Below, piece after piece: positions 20,590 to 29,977 of a DNA stretch of 64,000 bases. The stretch is from Leptolinea sp964446955 (GTDB lineage Bacteria > Chloroflexota > Anaerolineae > Anaerolineales > Anaerolineaceae), in NCBI GenBank assembly GCA_964446955.1, contig CAYUQJ010000002.1, positions 506,545-570,544 of the forward strand, given 5' to 3'. The notes beneath the pieces are model-generated. The model saw only the letters and a program-made list of their open reading frames with translations. It was not told the origin of the DNA and made no database searches. Position 1 is the stretch's first letter. Each line of letters starts with the position of its first letter. A program made the translations under genes and the position numbers.

Positions 20590-22143
20590 ATGGAAGAACC
20601 TCAGGTATATTACAAAAAAGGCCTTGAATGTGTGGACCGTAAGGACTACAGTCAGGCTGTTTGCCTCTTTCTAAAAGCGGCAGCAGGGGGTTCACCGGAA
20701 GCCGGGTACTATCTGGGTTTGAGTTATGAATATGGTCTGGGGGTCACGCAGAATTATTCCACCGCAGCCGATTGGTATCAGAAAGCCATTGAACACGGAG
20801 ATACATCCTCCATGGTCAATCTTTCGTTGATGATGCTGCGTGGAAAGGGCATGCCGCCCAATCCGGAACAGGCTTTTCATCTGGTTAAAGAGGCAGCCCA
20901 GAGGGGAAATATGACCGCGGCCAATAACCTGGGCATGCGTTACCACCTGGGAGAAGGAACCGCAACAGATATGGCTCAAGCCATCGAGTGGTACGAGAAG
21001 GCTGCCCGCGCGGGTGTGGCTGACGCGCAATTCAACCTCGGGAATGTGTATCTATACGGCGACGGCCGGCCCAAGGACATCACAGCGGCCATTTACTGGT
21101 TCGAACAGGCTGCCGCGCAAAACCAACCCAACGCCCTGCACAATCTGGGGACGATCTTTTTTACCGGTGAAGAAATGCCTCCGGATTTTTTCCGGGCTTT
21201 TGACCTGTTCACCCGTGCCGCGAAACTCGGCCAGGTAAATGCCCAGTACAAACTGGGAATATGCTATGACATGGGACTGGGTGTGGAAATCGACCAAAAA
21301 ATGGCCACCCGCTGGCTGCGGACCGCCGCCGATAACGGGCACATTGAAGCGATGGCCGATACCGGCATACGATTCCGAAAAGGGAATGGCATCCGGCGCA
21401 ACCTGAAAAAGGCATTGAAGTATTTCGAACGGGCCGCCATTTATGAACAACCACTGGCTCTCTGTCACCTCGGCAGTATGTATATGAGAGGGGAAGGACT
21501 TCCGGTGGATGAAGAGAAAGCCATCATGTTCTATCTGGCCGCGGCTGAAAGGGGCAGCGAGAAGGCCATGGAATATCTGGGTTATTGTTATTCCAACGGT
21601 ACCGGCGCGGAGAAGGACATCAAAAAGGCCATTTACTGGTATGAAAAAGCCGCTGACGGTGGGATTGTTGAAGCCATGTACATGCTCTACTGGTGCTACC
21701 GGGATGAGATCGACCCGCCAGATTGGACAAATGCCATCTACTGGTTGTGGGAAGCCGTCAATCACGGATACCATAAAGCACAGAACACGTTGGGCTGTTT
21801 GTACTATCGGGGGGAAGGCATGGAGCAGGATTTCCGCCAGGCGTATGTCTGGTTTCAACAGGCTGCCCGCCAGGGGAACAAAGACGGATTGCACAACATT
21901 GGCGACCTTTTTTATGACGGGTTTGGTGTCGAACAGGATTTTCAAGAAGCCTTCCGCTGGCTGGAAAAGGCAGCACAGGCAGGTCACGTGGGAGCCATGG
22001 CCAGGGTAGGTAAGATGCTGTTTACCGGAATTGGCGTAAAACCAGACAAGGAAATCGCGCTTAAATGGTTGCGAAAAGCGAGATCATTGGGCAACGAAAA
22101 TGCCCGCAAAATCCTTCTTGAGTTGAAGCAGGAAAACGGATGA
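20590..22143 (+). CDS. Sel1-like repeat (TPR-related) protein
   Basis: A 517-residue soluble protein built almost wholly from about a dozen Sel1 repeats of roughly 36 residues. A typical unit reads YxLGxxYxxGxGxxxDxxxAxxWYxKAAxxG, as at YYLGLSYEYGLGV and YLGYCYSNGTGAEKD. Such solenoids act as protein-interaction scaffolds. No signal peptide or catalytic domain is present. GGAGACAGG lies upstream of the start. It could interact with the DUF5655 protein encoded next, but that is only proximity. Confidence 0.9.
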   Translation: MEEPQVYYKKGLECVDRKDYSQAVCLFLKAAAGGSPEAGYYLGLSYEYGLGVTQNYSTAADWYQKAIEHGDTSSMVNLSLMMLRGKGMPPNPEQAFHLVKEAAQRGNMTAANNLGMRYHLGEGTATDMAQAIEWYEKAARAGVADAQFNLGNVYLYGDGRPKDITAAIYWFEQAAAQNQPNALHNLGTIFFTGEEMPPDFFRAFDLFTRAAKLGQVNAQYKLGICYDMGLGVEIDQKMATRWLRTAADNGHIEAMADTGIRFRKGNGIRRNLKKALKYFERAAIYEQPLALCHLGSMYMRGEGLPVDEEKAIMFYLAAAERGSEKAMEYLGYCYSNGTGAEKDIKKAIYWYEKAADGGIVEAMYMLYWCYRDEIDPPDWTNAIYWLWEAVNHGYHKAQNTLGCLYYRGEGMEQDFRQAYVWFQQAARQGNKDGLHNIGDLFYDGFGVEQDFQEAFRWLEKAAQAGHVGAMARVGKMLFTGIGVKPDKEIALKWLRKARSLGNENARKILLELKQENG

Positions 22144-22188
22144 TCCAGCCTGGTTCCAATTAAACCGGACGAACGGAAAGAGATCAGC

Positions 22189-22548
22189 ATGGAAGAGTTC
22201 TTTTCCGGCTTTCCGGATTCAGAGCTGTTGTTTCATCGGATCGTGCAACAGATTCGCCCAATTGGAGAGATTCGATTCCAGGTCACCAAAAGCCAGATCG
22301 CGTTGATCCATATTAAACCTTTTGCCTGGCTATGGATACCGGAGAAATATCTGCACCACAAGGCGGCTCCATTGGTTCTTTCCATCAGCTTTCCGGAACG
22401 CGACCCATCTCCCCGCTGGAAAGAGATTGTCAAACTGACAGGGGCACGTTTCATGCACCACCTTGAAATCTACACAGCTGATGACATTGACAGTGAAGTG
22501 GAAGCCTGGCTGCTGAAAGCATGGACATCGGCTGGTAATCTTATCTAG
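22189..22548 (+). CDS. DUF5655 domain protein
   Basis: A 119-residue protein that fits the DUF5655 pattern: a short N-terminal helix (EEFFSGFPDSELLFHRIVQQI), the strand VTKSQIALIH, FAWLWIPEKYL, and the C-terminal HHLEIYTADDIDSEVEAWLLKA. The domain is also found fused to other proteins; its biochemical role is not established. It starts 45 bases after the Sel1 gene. Confidence 0.7.
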   Translation: MEEFFSGFPDSELLFHRIVQQIRPIGEIRFQVTKSQIALIHIKPFAWLWIPEKYLHHKAAPLVLSISFPERDPSPRWKEIVKLTGARFMHHLEIYTADDIDSEVEAWLLKAWTSAGNLI

Positions 22549-22598
22549 AAACGATATGCTGTTTGTATAACCCTTTCTTATACGAACGGAGGATGCCC

Positions 22599-23072
22599 AT
22601 GCAAAAGATCGTCCCCTGCCTTTGGTTCAATAACAACGCCGAAGAAGCGATAGAGTACTATCTATCCGTTTTCAATGATTCAAGGATCGAATCTGTCTCG
22701 CGGTATGGAGCTGAAGGCCCCGGTCCGGAGGACAGCGTTCTGGTGATGGAATTCACCCTGGAAGGCCAGCGCTTCATGGCATTAAATGGAGGCCCTGATT
22801 TCCCGTTCACACCGGCCGTCTCTCTGTATGTCAACGTGGATACACAGGAAGAGCTCGATGGTATTTGGGATAAACTTTCCGCGCATCCGGAAGAGGAACA
22901 ATGCGGCTGGCTGAAAGACCGCTTCGGTCTATCCTGGCAGATCGTTCCAACTATTCTGGGTGAGATGATGAACAGCCGGGACTCAGTTCGTAAGGGACGG
23001 ATGGTAAAAGCCTTGATGAAAATGAAAAAACTCGACATGAACTCGCTCATTCAGGCTTTTGAACAGCCATAA
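22599..23072 (+). CDS. VOC family protein (PhnB-like)
   Basis: A 157-residue member of the vicinal-oxygen-chelate superfamily, in the branch often mislabelled 3-demethylubiquinone methyltransferase. QKIVPCLWFNNNAEEAIEYYLSVF is the hallmark start, FMALNGGPDFPF the middle, and CGWLKDRFGLSWQIVP the end. ATG 22599 is preferred to one at 22593 because GGAGG at 22588-22592 needs about six bases of spacing. Function in small-molecule metabolism unknown. Confidence 0.88.
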   Translation: MQKIVPCLWFNNNAEEAIEYYLSVFNDSRIESVSRYGAEGPGPEDSVLVMEFTLEGQRFMALNGGPDFPFTPAVSLYVNVDTQEELDGIWDKLSAHPEEEQCGWLKDRFGLSWQIVPTILGEMMNSRDSVRKGRMVKALMKMKKLDMNSLIQAFEQP

Positions 23073-23371
23073 CCATAATGCTGGAAGCAGTAATTTGCAA
23101 CTAAAACAAAATATTTATAACCTTAACCTAACTTTTACGTGTTTCTTACTGGTATTTTGGGAAAAATTGGTTATGATTAATGGCAAGCTAATTAGATGGG
23201 GACATTTCAAAGAACCCTGTCGATCTCACCATCGTCCATATCTTCCATAGAGGATATGACGGCCATGTAACCCTCGCGTGGATCAGTACGAGAAAAAGAC
23301 AGGTATAAGCTTAATCATCTCAGCAATCACTTCACAGGTCCCCCCATTGCTCCTGGAAGGACTCTACCGGC
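23073..23371. other. Intergenic region before the GGDEF gene
   Basis: AT-rich at its left end with a TTATGATT element near 23172 that could be a -10. I saw no gene, no terminator and no c-di-GMP riboswitch consensus. Confidence 0.3.
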
Positions 23372-24448
23372 ATGTTTAAAAAGCTGATCAACTGGCTGTC
23401 CGGCAGCGATAATCTGTCAGAGATCAATCGGATATTTAATGTTGCCTGCATGATTGGCGGGCTCTTTTGTTTTCTATCCGGTATTGAATGTCTTTTAGCC
23501 GGCTTAAGTCCGGTTCTTGTTGCCAGTAATTTTCTCTTTACCTTCGTATTGGGCATGTCCTTCTATTTTTCGCGTTTCCGGAATGATTTCAAATTCTGGC
23601 GCATCATCAGCATCTTTACGCTGATCTTTCTTTACACTCCCGTCCTGTGGATATTCAACGGGGGTATTTACAGCTCGGTGCCATACTTCATCCTCTTATT
23701 CGGTTCATTTCTGACAATCCTGACCGTGACCCGGAAAGAGCCCAAAGCCAATTTACCCGTCAGCAGCCTGGTGGTCGGGGTTTTTGTGATCCTCGTGTGT
23801 CTGCTTGTCTTTCTGGAATTCAAACGTCCTGATCTGTTATACCGCTATACCGATCCCAATATCCACATGATCGACGTTATGGTCGGCGTGGTATTTGCCT
23901 CCCTCGGCAACTCGTTGATCCTGATGGCATTTCTGCATATGTACTACCGGCAGCTGGACAAAGCGGAAGAACTGGCCATCCGCGATTCGATGACCAACCT
24001 GTACAACCACCTGTACGTGGTTCAACGCCTGACGGAAGAGATCGAACGGGCGGACAGAAACAAATCACCGCTATCGATCATCATTATGGACATCGATAAT
24101 TTCAAAAACATCAACGATTCATACGGTCATTTGGAAGGTGACAAAGTTCTCCGGTCAATAACCCATGTTATCAGATCAAACTGTCGCTCGATCGATATGA
24201 TCGGACGGTATGGAGGTGATGAGTTCCTGGTCGTCCTCCCGGACACATCGATAGAAAAAACACGCGCCGTTGCCAACCGTCTGCTGGAGAAAGTCAGAAC
24301 GATGAATCCGGATAACTGTATCCCTTTCACATCGAGCGCCGGTATAGCGCAATATAAAACCGGTGATTCCGTGTCCAGTATGATCGATAGAGCGGACCAG
24401 AATCTGTACCGGGCAAAACAAGCCGGTCGGGACCAGGTAGTCGGCTGA
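23372..24448 (+). CDS. Membrane diguanylate cyclase (GGDEF)
   Basis: A 358-residue protein that makes cyclic di-GMP from two GTP. About six membrane helices fill residues 25-195. A short linker (RQLDKAEELAIRDSMTNLYNH) leads into the GGDEF domain: DIDNFKNINDSYGH binds metal, and GGDEF itself is intact at 281-285. RSID at 272-275 sits exactly five residues before it, the position of the inhibitory I-site, so product feedback is likely. No EAL or receptor domain of known type is attached. GGAAGGA precedes the ATG. Confidence 0.93.
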   Translation: MFKKLINWLSGSDNLSEINRIFNVACMIGGLFCFLSGIECLLAGLSPVLVASNFLFTFVLGMSFYFSRFRNDFKFWRIISIFTLIFLYTPVLWIFNGGIYSSVPYFILLFGSFLTILTVTRKEPKANLPVSSLVVGVFVILVCLLVFLEFKRPDLLYRYTDPNIHMIDVMVGVVFASLGNSLILMAFLHMYYRQLDKAEELAIRDSMTNLYNHLYVVQRLTEEIERADRNKSPLSIIIMDIDNFKNINDSYGHLEGDKVLRSITHVIRSNCRSIDMIGRYGGDEFLVVLPDTSIEKTRAVANRLLEKVRTMNPDNCIPFTSSAGIAQYKTGDSVSSMIDRADQNLYRAKQAGRDQVVG

Positions 24449-24599
24449 AATTCTCGTTTCCTGATATACCTCCCGGTCACCGGTGATTAACCGAAAAAAA
24501 ATGGCATCACTTCACGGGATTTGGAAGAAATCATGGTAAAGTAGGCGCACAGCCGACAGGAACCTCTTAAGGCTGATTCCCTTTACGTGAGTAAACCCC

Positions 24600-25316
24600 G
24601 TGACAACCTTCTCTGACAGAACTTTCAGCTCTGCCTTTCCATCTCAAGGGCTATTCCGTGCCGGCGGGATGGCGTTCATAGCCATGCTGGCACTGACGAT
24701 CATTCAGATCGTCATCTTCATCCTCTGGCCGCCGCCCACAACCGTGGACGGTTTTTTCACACTATTCCTTGAAAACTCATTCCTCGGTCTACTCAGTATG
24801 GACCTGCTGTATATCATCAACAATACCCTGTTGATCATCGTGTACCTTGGCCTGTACGCCGCCCTGCGGCGTGACGGGGAAGCTCCCGCTTTGATCGCGC
24901 TGGTCCTCGGGCTGGTGGGGATTGCCGCGTATTACGCCTCCAATACCGCGTTTGAGATGCTCTCCCTCAGTCACCAATTCGCCGCAGCCACATCGGACGC
25001 GCAACGCGCCATTTTTCAGGCCGGCGGTCAGGTAATGTTGGAAACATACCGCGGTACGGCGTTCGATACATACTACGTTATGAATGCCGCTGCCCTGCTG
25101 ATCTTCGCGTGGATCATGCGCCGGGGGACGGTATTCAGCAAAACAGCCAACGCCTGGGCGTGGGCGGCAGGCATCCTGATGATCATACCGTCAACAGCCG
25201 GTATGGTTGGACTTGTTTTTTCATTGCTCTCCCTCATCCCATGGATGGTCTTCTGTGTGCTGGCCTCGAAGCGGCTATTTGCTCTGGCTAAGAGCGGTAC
25301 AAATCCAACCGATTGA
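24600..25316 (+). CDS. DUF4386-like membrane protein
   Basis: A 238-residue polytopic membrane protein with about six helices. It resembles the DUF4386 group (LIIVYLGLYAALRR, then a luminal stretch and a late YYVMNAAALLIFAWIMRR). The start is taken as GTG 24600 for lack of a better codon; the ribosome site is weak. Function unknown. Confidence 0.6.
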   Translation: MTTFSDRTFSSAFPSQGLFRAGGMAFIAMLALTIIQIVIFILWPPPTTVDGFFTLFLENSFLGLLSMDLLYIINNTLLIIVYLGLYAALRRDGEAPALIALVLGLVGIAAYYASNTAFEMLSLSHQFAAATSDAQRAIFQAGGQVMLETYRGTAFDTYYVMNAAALLIFAWIMRRGTVFSKTANAWAWAAGILMIIPSTAGMVGLVFSLLSLIPWMVFCVLASKRLFALAKSGTNPTD

Positions 25317-25399
25317 CCCTGTACTATAATGAAAACGATCGGGAAAACATCATTAATAAATAAAACCCGGTGTTCCAACCTTCTCAGGGAGAAAAAACG

Positions 25400-26293
25400 A
25401 TGGCTGAATTGACCACTTATAGCATGCAAGATGTTTTATCCTATCCGTTCAAAGACCCGAGATGGAAGAGCAAACTTGGGTTGGGCGTGCTGCTTACCGT
25501 TGCCGGGATGTTCGTACCGGTCATCCCCTCCCTTTTCGTCATTGGCTACGGCTACCAGATATTAAACCGGCTGGTCGTGGAACGAGGCGATCTGTACCTG
25601 CCGGAATGGGACGATTGGGGTAAATACTTTAAAGACGGCTGGCGCCTGTTTGCCATGTGGTTTGTGTACATGCTACCATCCCTGGTGACCTCACTGATTG
25701 GTGTGGTCGCTTATATCGCCATGTTCGTCACAATGATCGCGGCAGAAGGATCGGGCAACGACGAAGCGGCCATGATTCCCATGTTTATAACCATGGCAGT
25801 ATTATTCCTGTCCATGGCTCTTAGCATGCTGCTGGCTATGGCGGCATCCCTTATCGTTCCGCCGGCCACCGCGCACACCGTGGCGCGAGATTCCTTCTCT
25901 GCCGGGTTCGATTTCACCGGCTGGTGGAAGGTCTTCAAAGCCAACCTGGGCGGGTTCTTCCTGGCACTGGTTATCGTAATGGGTCTCCTGGGGATCGTGT
26001 ACATGCTGTCTTACATTTTTTACATGACCATCGTGCTGATGTGTATGCTCTTCATCTTCCCCATGCTGGTCGGTTTCTACATTATGCTGGTCGGCTGCGC
26101 CATGACCGGCCTCGCCTACCGTGAAGGGATTGACCGGCTGGCAGCCGCTGATGACTCATCGGTTAATAACGGAACCGTAGCTGGAACAAGAGCCAGCGCG
26201 GAAGTCCCCTCGCAACCTGTGGAAAAAGTACCCGAAATTAAGACAGAAGCTCCATCCAAGCCCCGTGCCAGACGTCCGCGCGCACGGGAATAG
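25400..26293 (+). CDS. DUF4013 domain membrane protein
   Basis: A 297-residue membrane protein. The signature GYGYQILNRLVVERGDLYLPEWDDWGKYF (residues about 45-75) is typical of DUF4013. About five hydrophobic segments follow, ending in a Lys/Arg/Pro-rich cytoplasmic tail. ATG 25400 follows GGGAG; an in-frame ATG at 25370 lacks support. The 3' end overlaps the next frame by 29 bases. No function is established for the family. Confidence 0.78.
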   Translation: MAELTTYSMQDVLSYPFKDPRWKSKLGLGVLLTVAGMFVPVIPSLFVIGYGYQILNRLVVERGDLYLPEWDDWGKYFKDGWRLFAMWFVYMLPSLVTSLIGVVAYIAMFVTMIAAEGSGNDEAAMIPMFITMAVLFLSMALSMLLAMAASLIVPPATAHTVARDSFSAGFDFTGWWKVFKANLGGFFLALVIVMGLLGIVYMLSYIFYMTIVLMCMLFIFPMLVGFYIMLVGCAMTGLAYREGIDRLAAADDSSVNNGTVAGTRASAEVPSQPVEKVPEIKTEAPSKPRARRPRARE

Positions 26294-27056
26294 CCCCTAT
26301 ACGGCCGCTGTTATCCACGGCGGGCCGGGTGCTGTCGGCGAAATGGCGCCGGTAGCCCGTGAACTGTCCCGCCGGTCGGGCATCCTCGAGCCGCTGCAGT
26401 CCGCGGAAACACTGGACGGGCAGGTGGAAGAACTGCGCGCCCAACTGGAGGAACATGCCTTCCTGCCCCTCACGTTGATTGGATATTCGTGGGGCGCCTG
26501 GCTGGCATGGATCACCGCGGCACGTTACCCGCAGCTGGCACGGCGGTTGGTGCTGGTCTCCAGCCCGCCGCTTGACGAGCGCTACGCCGGACAGATCGTC
26601 ACGACGCGCTTGCGCCGCCTCTCCCCGCGCGAACGAAACGAGTGGCATGGGCTGAATGCCGCGCTGTCCGAACCCACCCGTTCTGATGCGGACACGTTAT
26701 TGGCCCGCCTTGGGGAACTGGCATCAAAAGCCGACAGCTTCGACCCGTTGCCCGTGGATTATGACGCGGCGGATCGGGCTGCCCCGAATGGACGGATATA
26801 CACTGCCGTGTGGGAATCCGCCGCGAACCTGCGGCGTGACGGCTCCCTGATGGAACTGGCCGCGGACATCCGCTGCCCGGTAACGGCCATCCATGGCGAC
26901 CACGATCCGCACCCGGCAGAGGGTGTGCGTGTTCCGCTGGCTGCCCGGTTGGCGGACTTCCGCTTTATTCTGCTGCGCAACTGCGGTCACACCCCGTGGC
27001 GCGAGAAACAGGCCCGAAGTTTATTTTTTGAGGTGTTGCGGAGGGAGATGGGCTAG
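26265..27056 (+). CDS. Alpha/beta hydrolase
   Basis: A 263-residue hydrolase starting at GTG inside the end of the preceding gene. HGGPGAVG is the oxyanion-hole region, the nucleophile elbow GYSWG gives Ser75, and Asp214 (HGDHDPH) and His242 (CGHTPW) complete a triad. A lid occupies about residues 105-195. Esterase or proline-iminopeptidase-like activities are common in the family, but the substrate is open. The overlap with the membrane protein gene suggests coupled translation. A terminator follows at 27117. Confidence 0.82.
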   Translation: MPDVRAHGNSPYTAAVIHGGPGAVGEMAPVARELSRRSGILEPLQSAETLDGQVEELRAQLEEHAFLPLTLIGYSWGAWLAWITAARYPQLARRLVLVSSPPLDERYAGQIVTTRLRRLSPRERNEWHGLNAALSEPTRSDADTLLARLGELASKADSFDPLPVDYDAADRAAPNGRIYTAVWESAANLRRDGSLMELAADIRCPVTAIHGDHDPHPAEGVRVPLAARLADFRFILLRNCGHTPWREKQARSLFFEVLRREMG

Positions 27057-27116
27057 CACTGGGAAAAAGCCTTTCATATTCTCCATCTCTGCCAGTACAA
27101 ACTCGTCCATCAAACC

Positions 27117-27150
27117 AAACCCTTCGGGTTTCAAAAACCCGAAGGGTTTT
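27117..27150. terminator. Intrinsic terminator
   Basis: A 15-pair stem (27117-27131 with 27135-27149), core CCCTTCGGG/CCCGAAGGG, three-base loop and a T-run. It lies about 60 bases after the hydrolase stop. Confidence 0.85.
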
Positions 27151-27301
27151 CTATCCGTTCATTTAAAAATCACCGACCGTTAAACCGCCCGGATCGGGAT
27201 GTAATTCTTATGCAGACAAAAGCGTTAAACTGTACAATGGTATCGTTCCAGTGATTCGCGCCACCCGTATGCCTTTTTTGTTCAGCCATATGGAGAGCCC
27301 C

Positions 27302-28465
27302 ATGCCAAAACTGTCACCATCCATCCCCGGTATTCTCATCATTCTTGCGCTGATCCTGTCCGCCTGCCAGACCAGCACACCCATCCCGACCGCCACACTG
27401 TTCCCCACCACCACCATCCCCACACCCTTGCCGCCCGCCACACCTGCCCCGCAGCACCCCGAAGCGCGCGCTGATGCGCAACGGCTGGATTTCTCGTCCA
27501 CCACCATGATCGCCTCCCCTGGCAAACTGAATTCAGGTGGTGAGATACAGGTAGTCTTCAAAGGGGAAGCAGGCCGCGCGGTCAATATCAGAACAGCCAT
27601 TGAATCCGGCGGACCGGCGGTCATCTCGCTGTGGGGCGCCGACGGCGCGACACTCATCCCGCAAATCGCGGGGGTCGCCGAATGGGACGGCAACCTGCCA
27701 ACCACCCAGGATTATTACCTGAACCTGAAAAATTCCGGTATGGACCCTCTCGGTTACCGTCTGACAGTGAAAATGCCGCCACTGGCCACACCGGAAGCCA
27801 AGCGCATCCAATTCCAGCCGGGAACCATGGGTGGAACGACCCGCGGCGACCTGCCGGCGAAAGGGAACCAGCGGTTTGTGCTGCGCGCGTCCGCCGGCCA
27901 GCAGATGACCATCAACCTGACAACAGAGACGGAAGGCGCTGATTCATACCTGTATGTATGGGGTGCTGACGGAACGGTGTTCACCAGCACAGCCCCATCC
28001 AAAGAATGGTCCGGATTGCTCCCCGCCACACAGGATTACTTCATTGAGCTGGTTTCAGCCTCCGACCAGCCGCTTTCCTATCAATTAACCATCACCATTC
28101 CACCAGCGCCCACACCGCAGGCCGTGCCGACAAAAGAGAAGGTGGAAGGTCCAAAGATTGCCCATGATCAGATCATCCGGTTTGAGAACGGTCCGCTGGA
28201 TTTTAGCATCGACGGAGCGGTTCTCAGTGGAGAACGCGACCGCTACACCCTTAACGCTGCCGCGCAGGAAACGTTGGACGTGACCGTCACATCTCTGGAA
28301 AGTAATGCGGTCTTCACCGTTACCGGCCCGGACGGCACATCCGTCTCCGGCGCTGAAGAGACTAAATGGTCGGAAACGCTCACGAAAGACGGCACGTATA
28401 CCGTTCTTGTAGGTCCCAACCGGGGGAACGCCGCTTACACATTAAAGATCACAGTCACCCAGTGA
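27302..28465 (+). CDS. Lipoprotein with three tandem beta-sandwich (pre-peptidase-like) modules
   Basis: A 387-residue secreted lipoprotein. The signal peptide ends in LSAC (about residue 21) and is followed by a Thr/Pro-rich tether. Three related modules each finish with the same pattern (EWDGNLPTTQDYYLNL; EWSGLLPATQDYFIEL; KWSETLTKDGTYTVLV) and then a YxLTIxxP strand, as in bacterial PPC domains. ATG 27302 with GGAGAG upstream is chosen over 27251. It probably binds surface polymers or partner proteins; no enzyme domain is present. Confidence 0.8.
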   Translation: MPKLSPSIPGILIILALILSACQTSTPIPTATLFPTTTIPTPLPPATPAPQHPEARADAQRLDFSSTTMIASPGKLNSGGEIQVVFKGEAGRAVNIRTAIESGGPAVISLWGADGATLIPQIAGVAEWDGNLPTTQDYYLNLKNSGMDPLGYRLTVKMPPLATPEAKRIQFQPGTMGGTTRGDLPAKGNQRFVLRASAGQQMTINLTTETEGADSYLYVWGADGTVFTSTAPSKEWSGLLPATQDYFIELVSASDQPLSYQLTITIPPAPTPQAVPTKEKVEGPKIAHDQIIRFENGPLDFSIDGAVLSGERDRYTLNAAAQETLDVTVTSLESNAVFTVTGPDGTSVSGAEETKWSETLTKDGTYTVLVGPNRGNAAYTLKITVTQ

Positions 28466-28480
28466 TTTGGTTTTTTCCAG

Positions 28481-28508
28481 CAGGGCGCGAATTCGCGTCC
28501 TGTTTTTT
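28481..28508 (+). terminator. Intrinsic terminator
   Basis: CAGGGCGCG (28481-28489) pairs with CGCGTCCTG (28494-28502), one G-T wobble, then six T residues. It follows the lipoprotein stop by 15 bases. Confidence 0.85.
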
Positions 28509-28605
28509 GTTGTGCTGTCGGGTACAATTCTTTCACATTAAATCAGCCAACTACCTGACCGCAAATGGCAGGCAATTCAAATTACCGGTGTAGAAAGGAT
28601 TGCGT

Positions 28606-29382
28606 ATGGTAGAGGAACCATCCCATTACTTGAATGACCTTAACGGCAAGATCGCCCTGATAACCGGCGCGGGGGCGGGGATCGGTGCGGGCATCGCCCA
28701 TCGCTTTGCCCTGGCCGGTGCCGATGTGGCCATCTGTGACTTGAAACCTTCACCGGCTGTCAGTGAGTACATTGTAAGTACAGGACGAAAGGTGTTTTAC
28801 CACCCGGCAGATGTATCAGACCCGGCACAGGTTACTGCGATGTTTGACGCGGTATGCTCCCAATTCGGCGTACCGGACATTCTGGTCAACAACGCAGGAA
28901 TATATCCGAACGCCAGCGTCCTCGAAATGACACCGGATCAATGGGATCAGACCATCGATATCGACCTCAAATCGGTGTTTCTTTGTACCCAGGCGGCTGC
29001 CCGTAAAATGGTCGAGGCTGGTAAAACCGGTTCGATCGTCAACATTGGCTCCATCGACGCCACCAACCCGTTGGCCGCCCACAGCCACTATTCGGCAGCC
29101 AAAGCCGGTGTGATCGCCTTCACCCGCGCGGCCGCCCAGGAGCTCGGACCCCACGGCATTCGCGTGAACTCAGTCTCGCCGGGGCTGATCAACCGGCCGG
29201 GTCTGGCGGAAGCCTGGCCCGACGGCTACAACCGCTTTATGAAACGCGCGCCGACCGGCCGCGTAGGCGAACCGGAAGATATTGCCGACGCCTGCATTTT
29301 CCTCGCCAGCGACGCCGCCCGCTGGATAAGCGGTACAAACCTCATCGTTGACGGCGGTGTTCAGGCTTGCCCGATGTTTTAA
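28606..29382 (+). CDS. SDR family oxidoreductase
   Basis: A 258-residue classical SDR. TGAGAGIGAGIA is the cofactor loop, NNAG lies near residue 97, INIGSIDA and HYSAAKAG hold the catalytic Ser/Tyr/Lys, and the C-terminal GTNLIVDGGVQ is the usual closing motif of the FabG/3-ketoacyl-like group. CDLK after strand 2 favours NAD. ATG 28606 has AGAAAGGA upstream at good spacing. Substrate unknown. Confidence 0.88.
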   Translation: MVEEPSHYLNDLNGKIALITGAGAGIGAGIAHRFALAGADVAICDLKPSPAVSEYIVSTGRKVFYHPADVSDPAQVTAMFDAVCSQFGVPDILVNNAGIYPNASVLEMTPDQWDQTIDIDLKSVFLCTQAAARKMVEAGKTGSIVNIGSIDATNPLAAHSHYSAAKAGVIAFTRAAAQELGPHGIRVNSVSPGLINRPGLAEAWPDGYNRFMKRAPTGRVGEPEDIADACIFLASDAARWISGTNLIVDGGVQACPMF

Positions 29383-29415
29383 TACCAACCATCCAACCTA
29401 TTACAGGAATACATC

Positions 29416-29958
29416 ATGGTAGATAAAGCAACTATTCAAAAAATAAAAGACCACTTCCAGTTTATTCCCCTCCCGGTGGAGGGTGGTTTCTACAAACAAT
29501 CCTACAAAGCCACCGACCTCCTGCCGGAGAATGTTCTGCCGGCCGGTTGCACCGGGCCGCATCCCCTGGGGACGGCCATCCTGTATTTCTATATCGACGA
29601 TCCCGACTGTTTCTCTGCCATTCACAGACTCCCGCTGGATGAAACCTATCATTTCTATATGGGAGATCCGGTGGAAATGCTGCTGCTGTATCCCGATGGC
29701 AGATCCGAAAAAATCATTCTGGGGCATGATGTACTCAATGGCCAGTATGTGCAATTTACCGTGCCGCGCGGTGTGTGGCAGAGCTCCCATCTGCTTCCGG
29801 GTGGGCAATTCGCCCTTGCAGGCACCACCATGTCACCCGGTTATGCGGACAGCGATTATGAAGGCGGGGACCGCGACGAAATGCTCCGCCTCTACCCGCA
29901 GGAAGCCAACTTGATCCGCTCACTGACCCGTCCCGGCGCGCCGCTGAGGACTGTGTAA
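29416..29958 (+). CDS. DUF985 cupin-domain protein
   Basis: A 180-residue double-stranded beta-helix protein of the DUF985 family: FQFIPLPVEGGFYKQSYK at the start, TAILYFYIDDPD, HRLPLDETYHFYMGDPVEMLLL and VPRGVWQSSHLLPGG. The family is found in bacteria and plants; some members have been proposed to bind sugars or act as epimerase-like cupins, without firm proof here. AGGAA precedes the ATG. It follows the SDR by 33 bases and may share its transcript. Confidence 0.85.
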   Translation: MVDKATIQKIKDHFQFIPLPVEGGFYKQSYKATDLLPENVLPAGCTGPHPLGTAILYFYIDDPDCFSAIHRLPLDETYHFYMGDPVEMLLLYPDGRSEKIILGHDVLNGQYVQFTVPRGVWQSSHLLPGGQFALAGTTMSPGYADSDYEGGDRDEMLRLYPQEANLIRSLTRPGAPLRTV

Positions 29959-29977
29959 GTTTTCTCCCCCCTATTTC

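Noticed and set aside
21052..21987. A 311-codon minus-strand frame opposite the Sel1 gene
   Set aside because: It mirrors a repeat-rich coding sequence, has no family motif or ribosome site, and the plus-strand protein is certain.
23073..23371. Cyclic-di-GMP riboswitch ahead of the GGDEF gene
   Set aside because: No GEMM-like core or terminator is visible.
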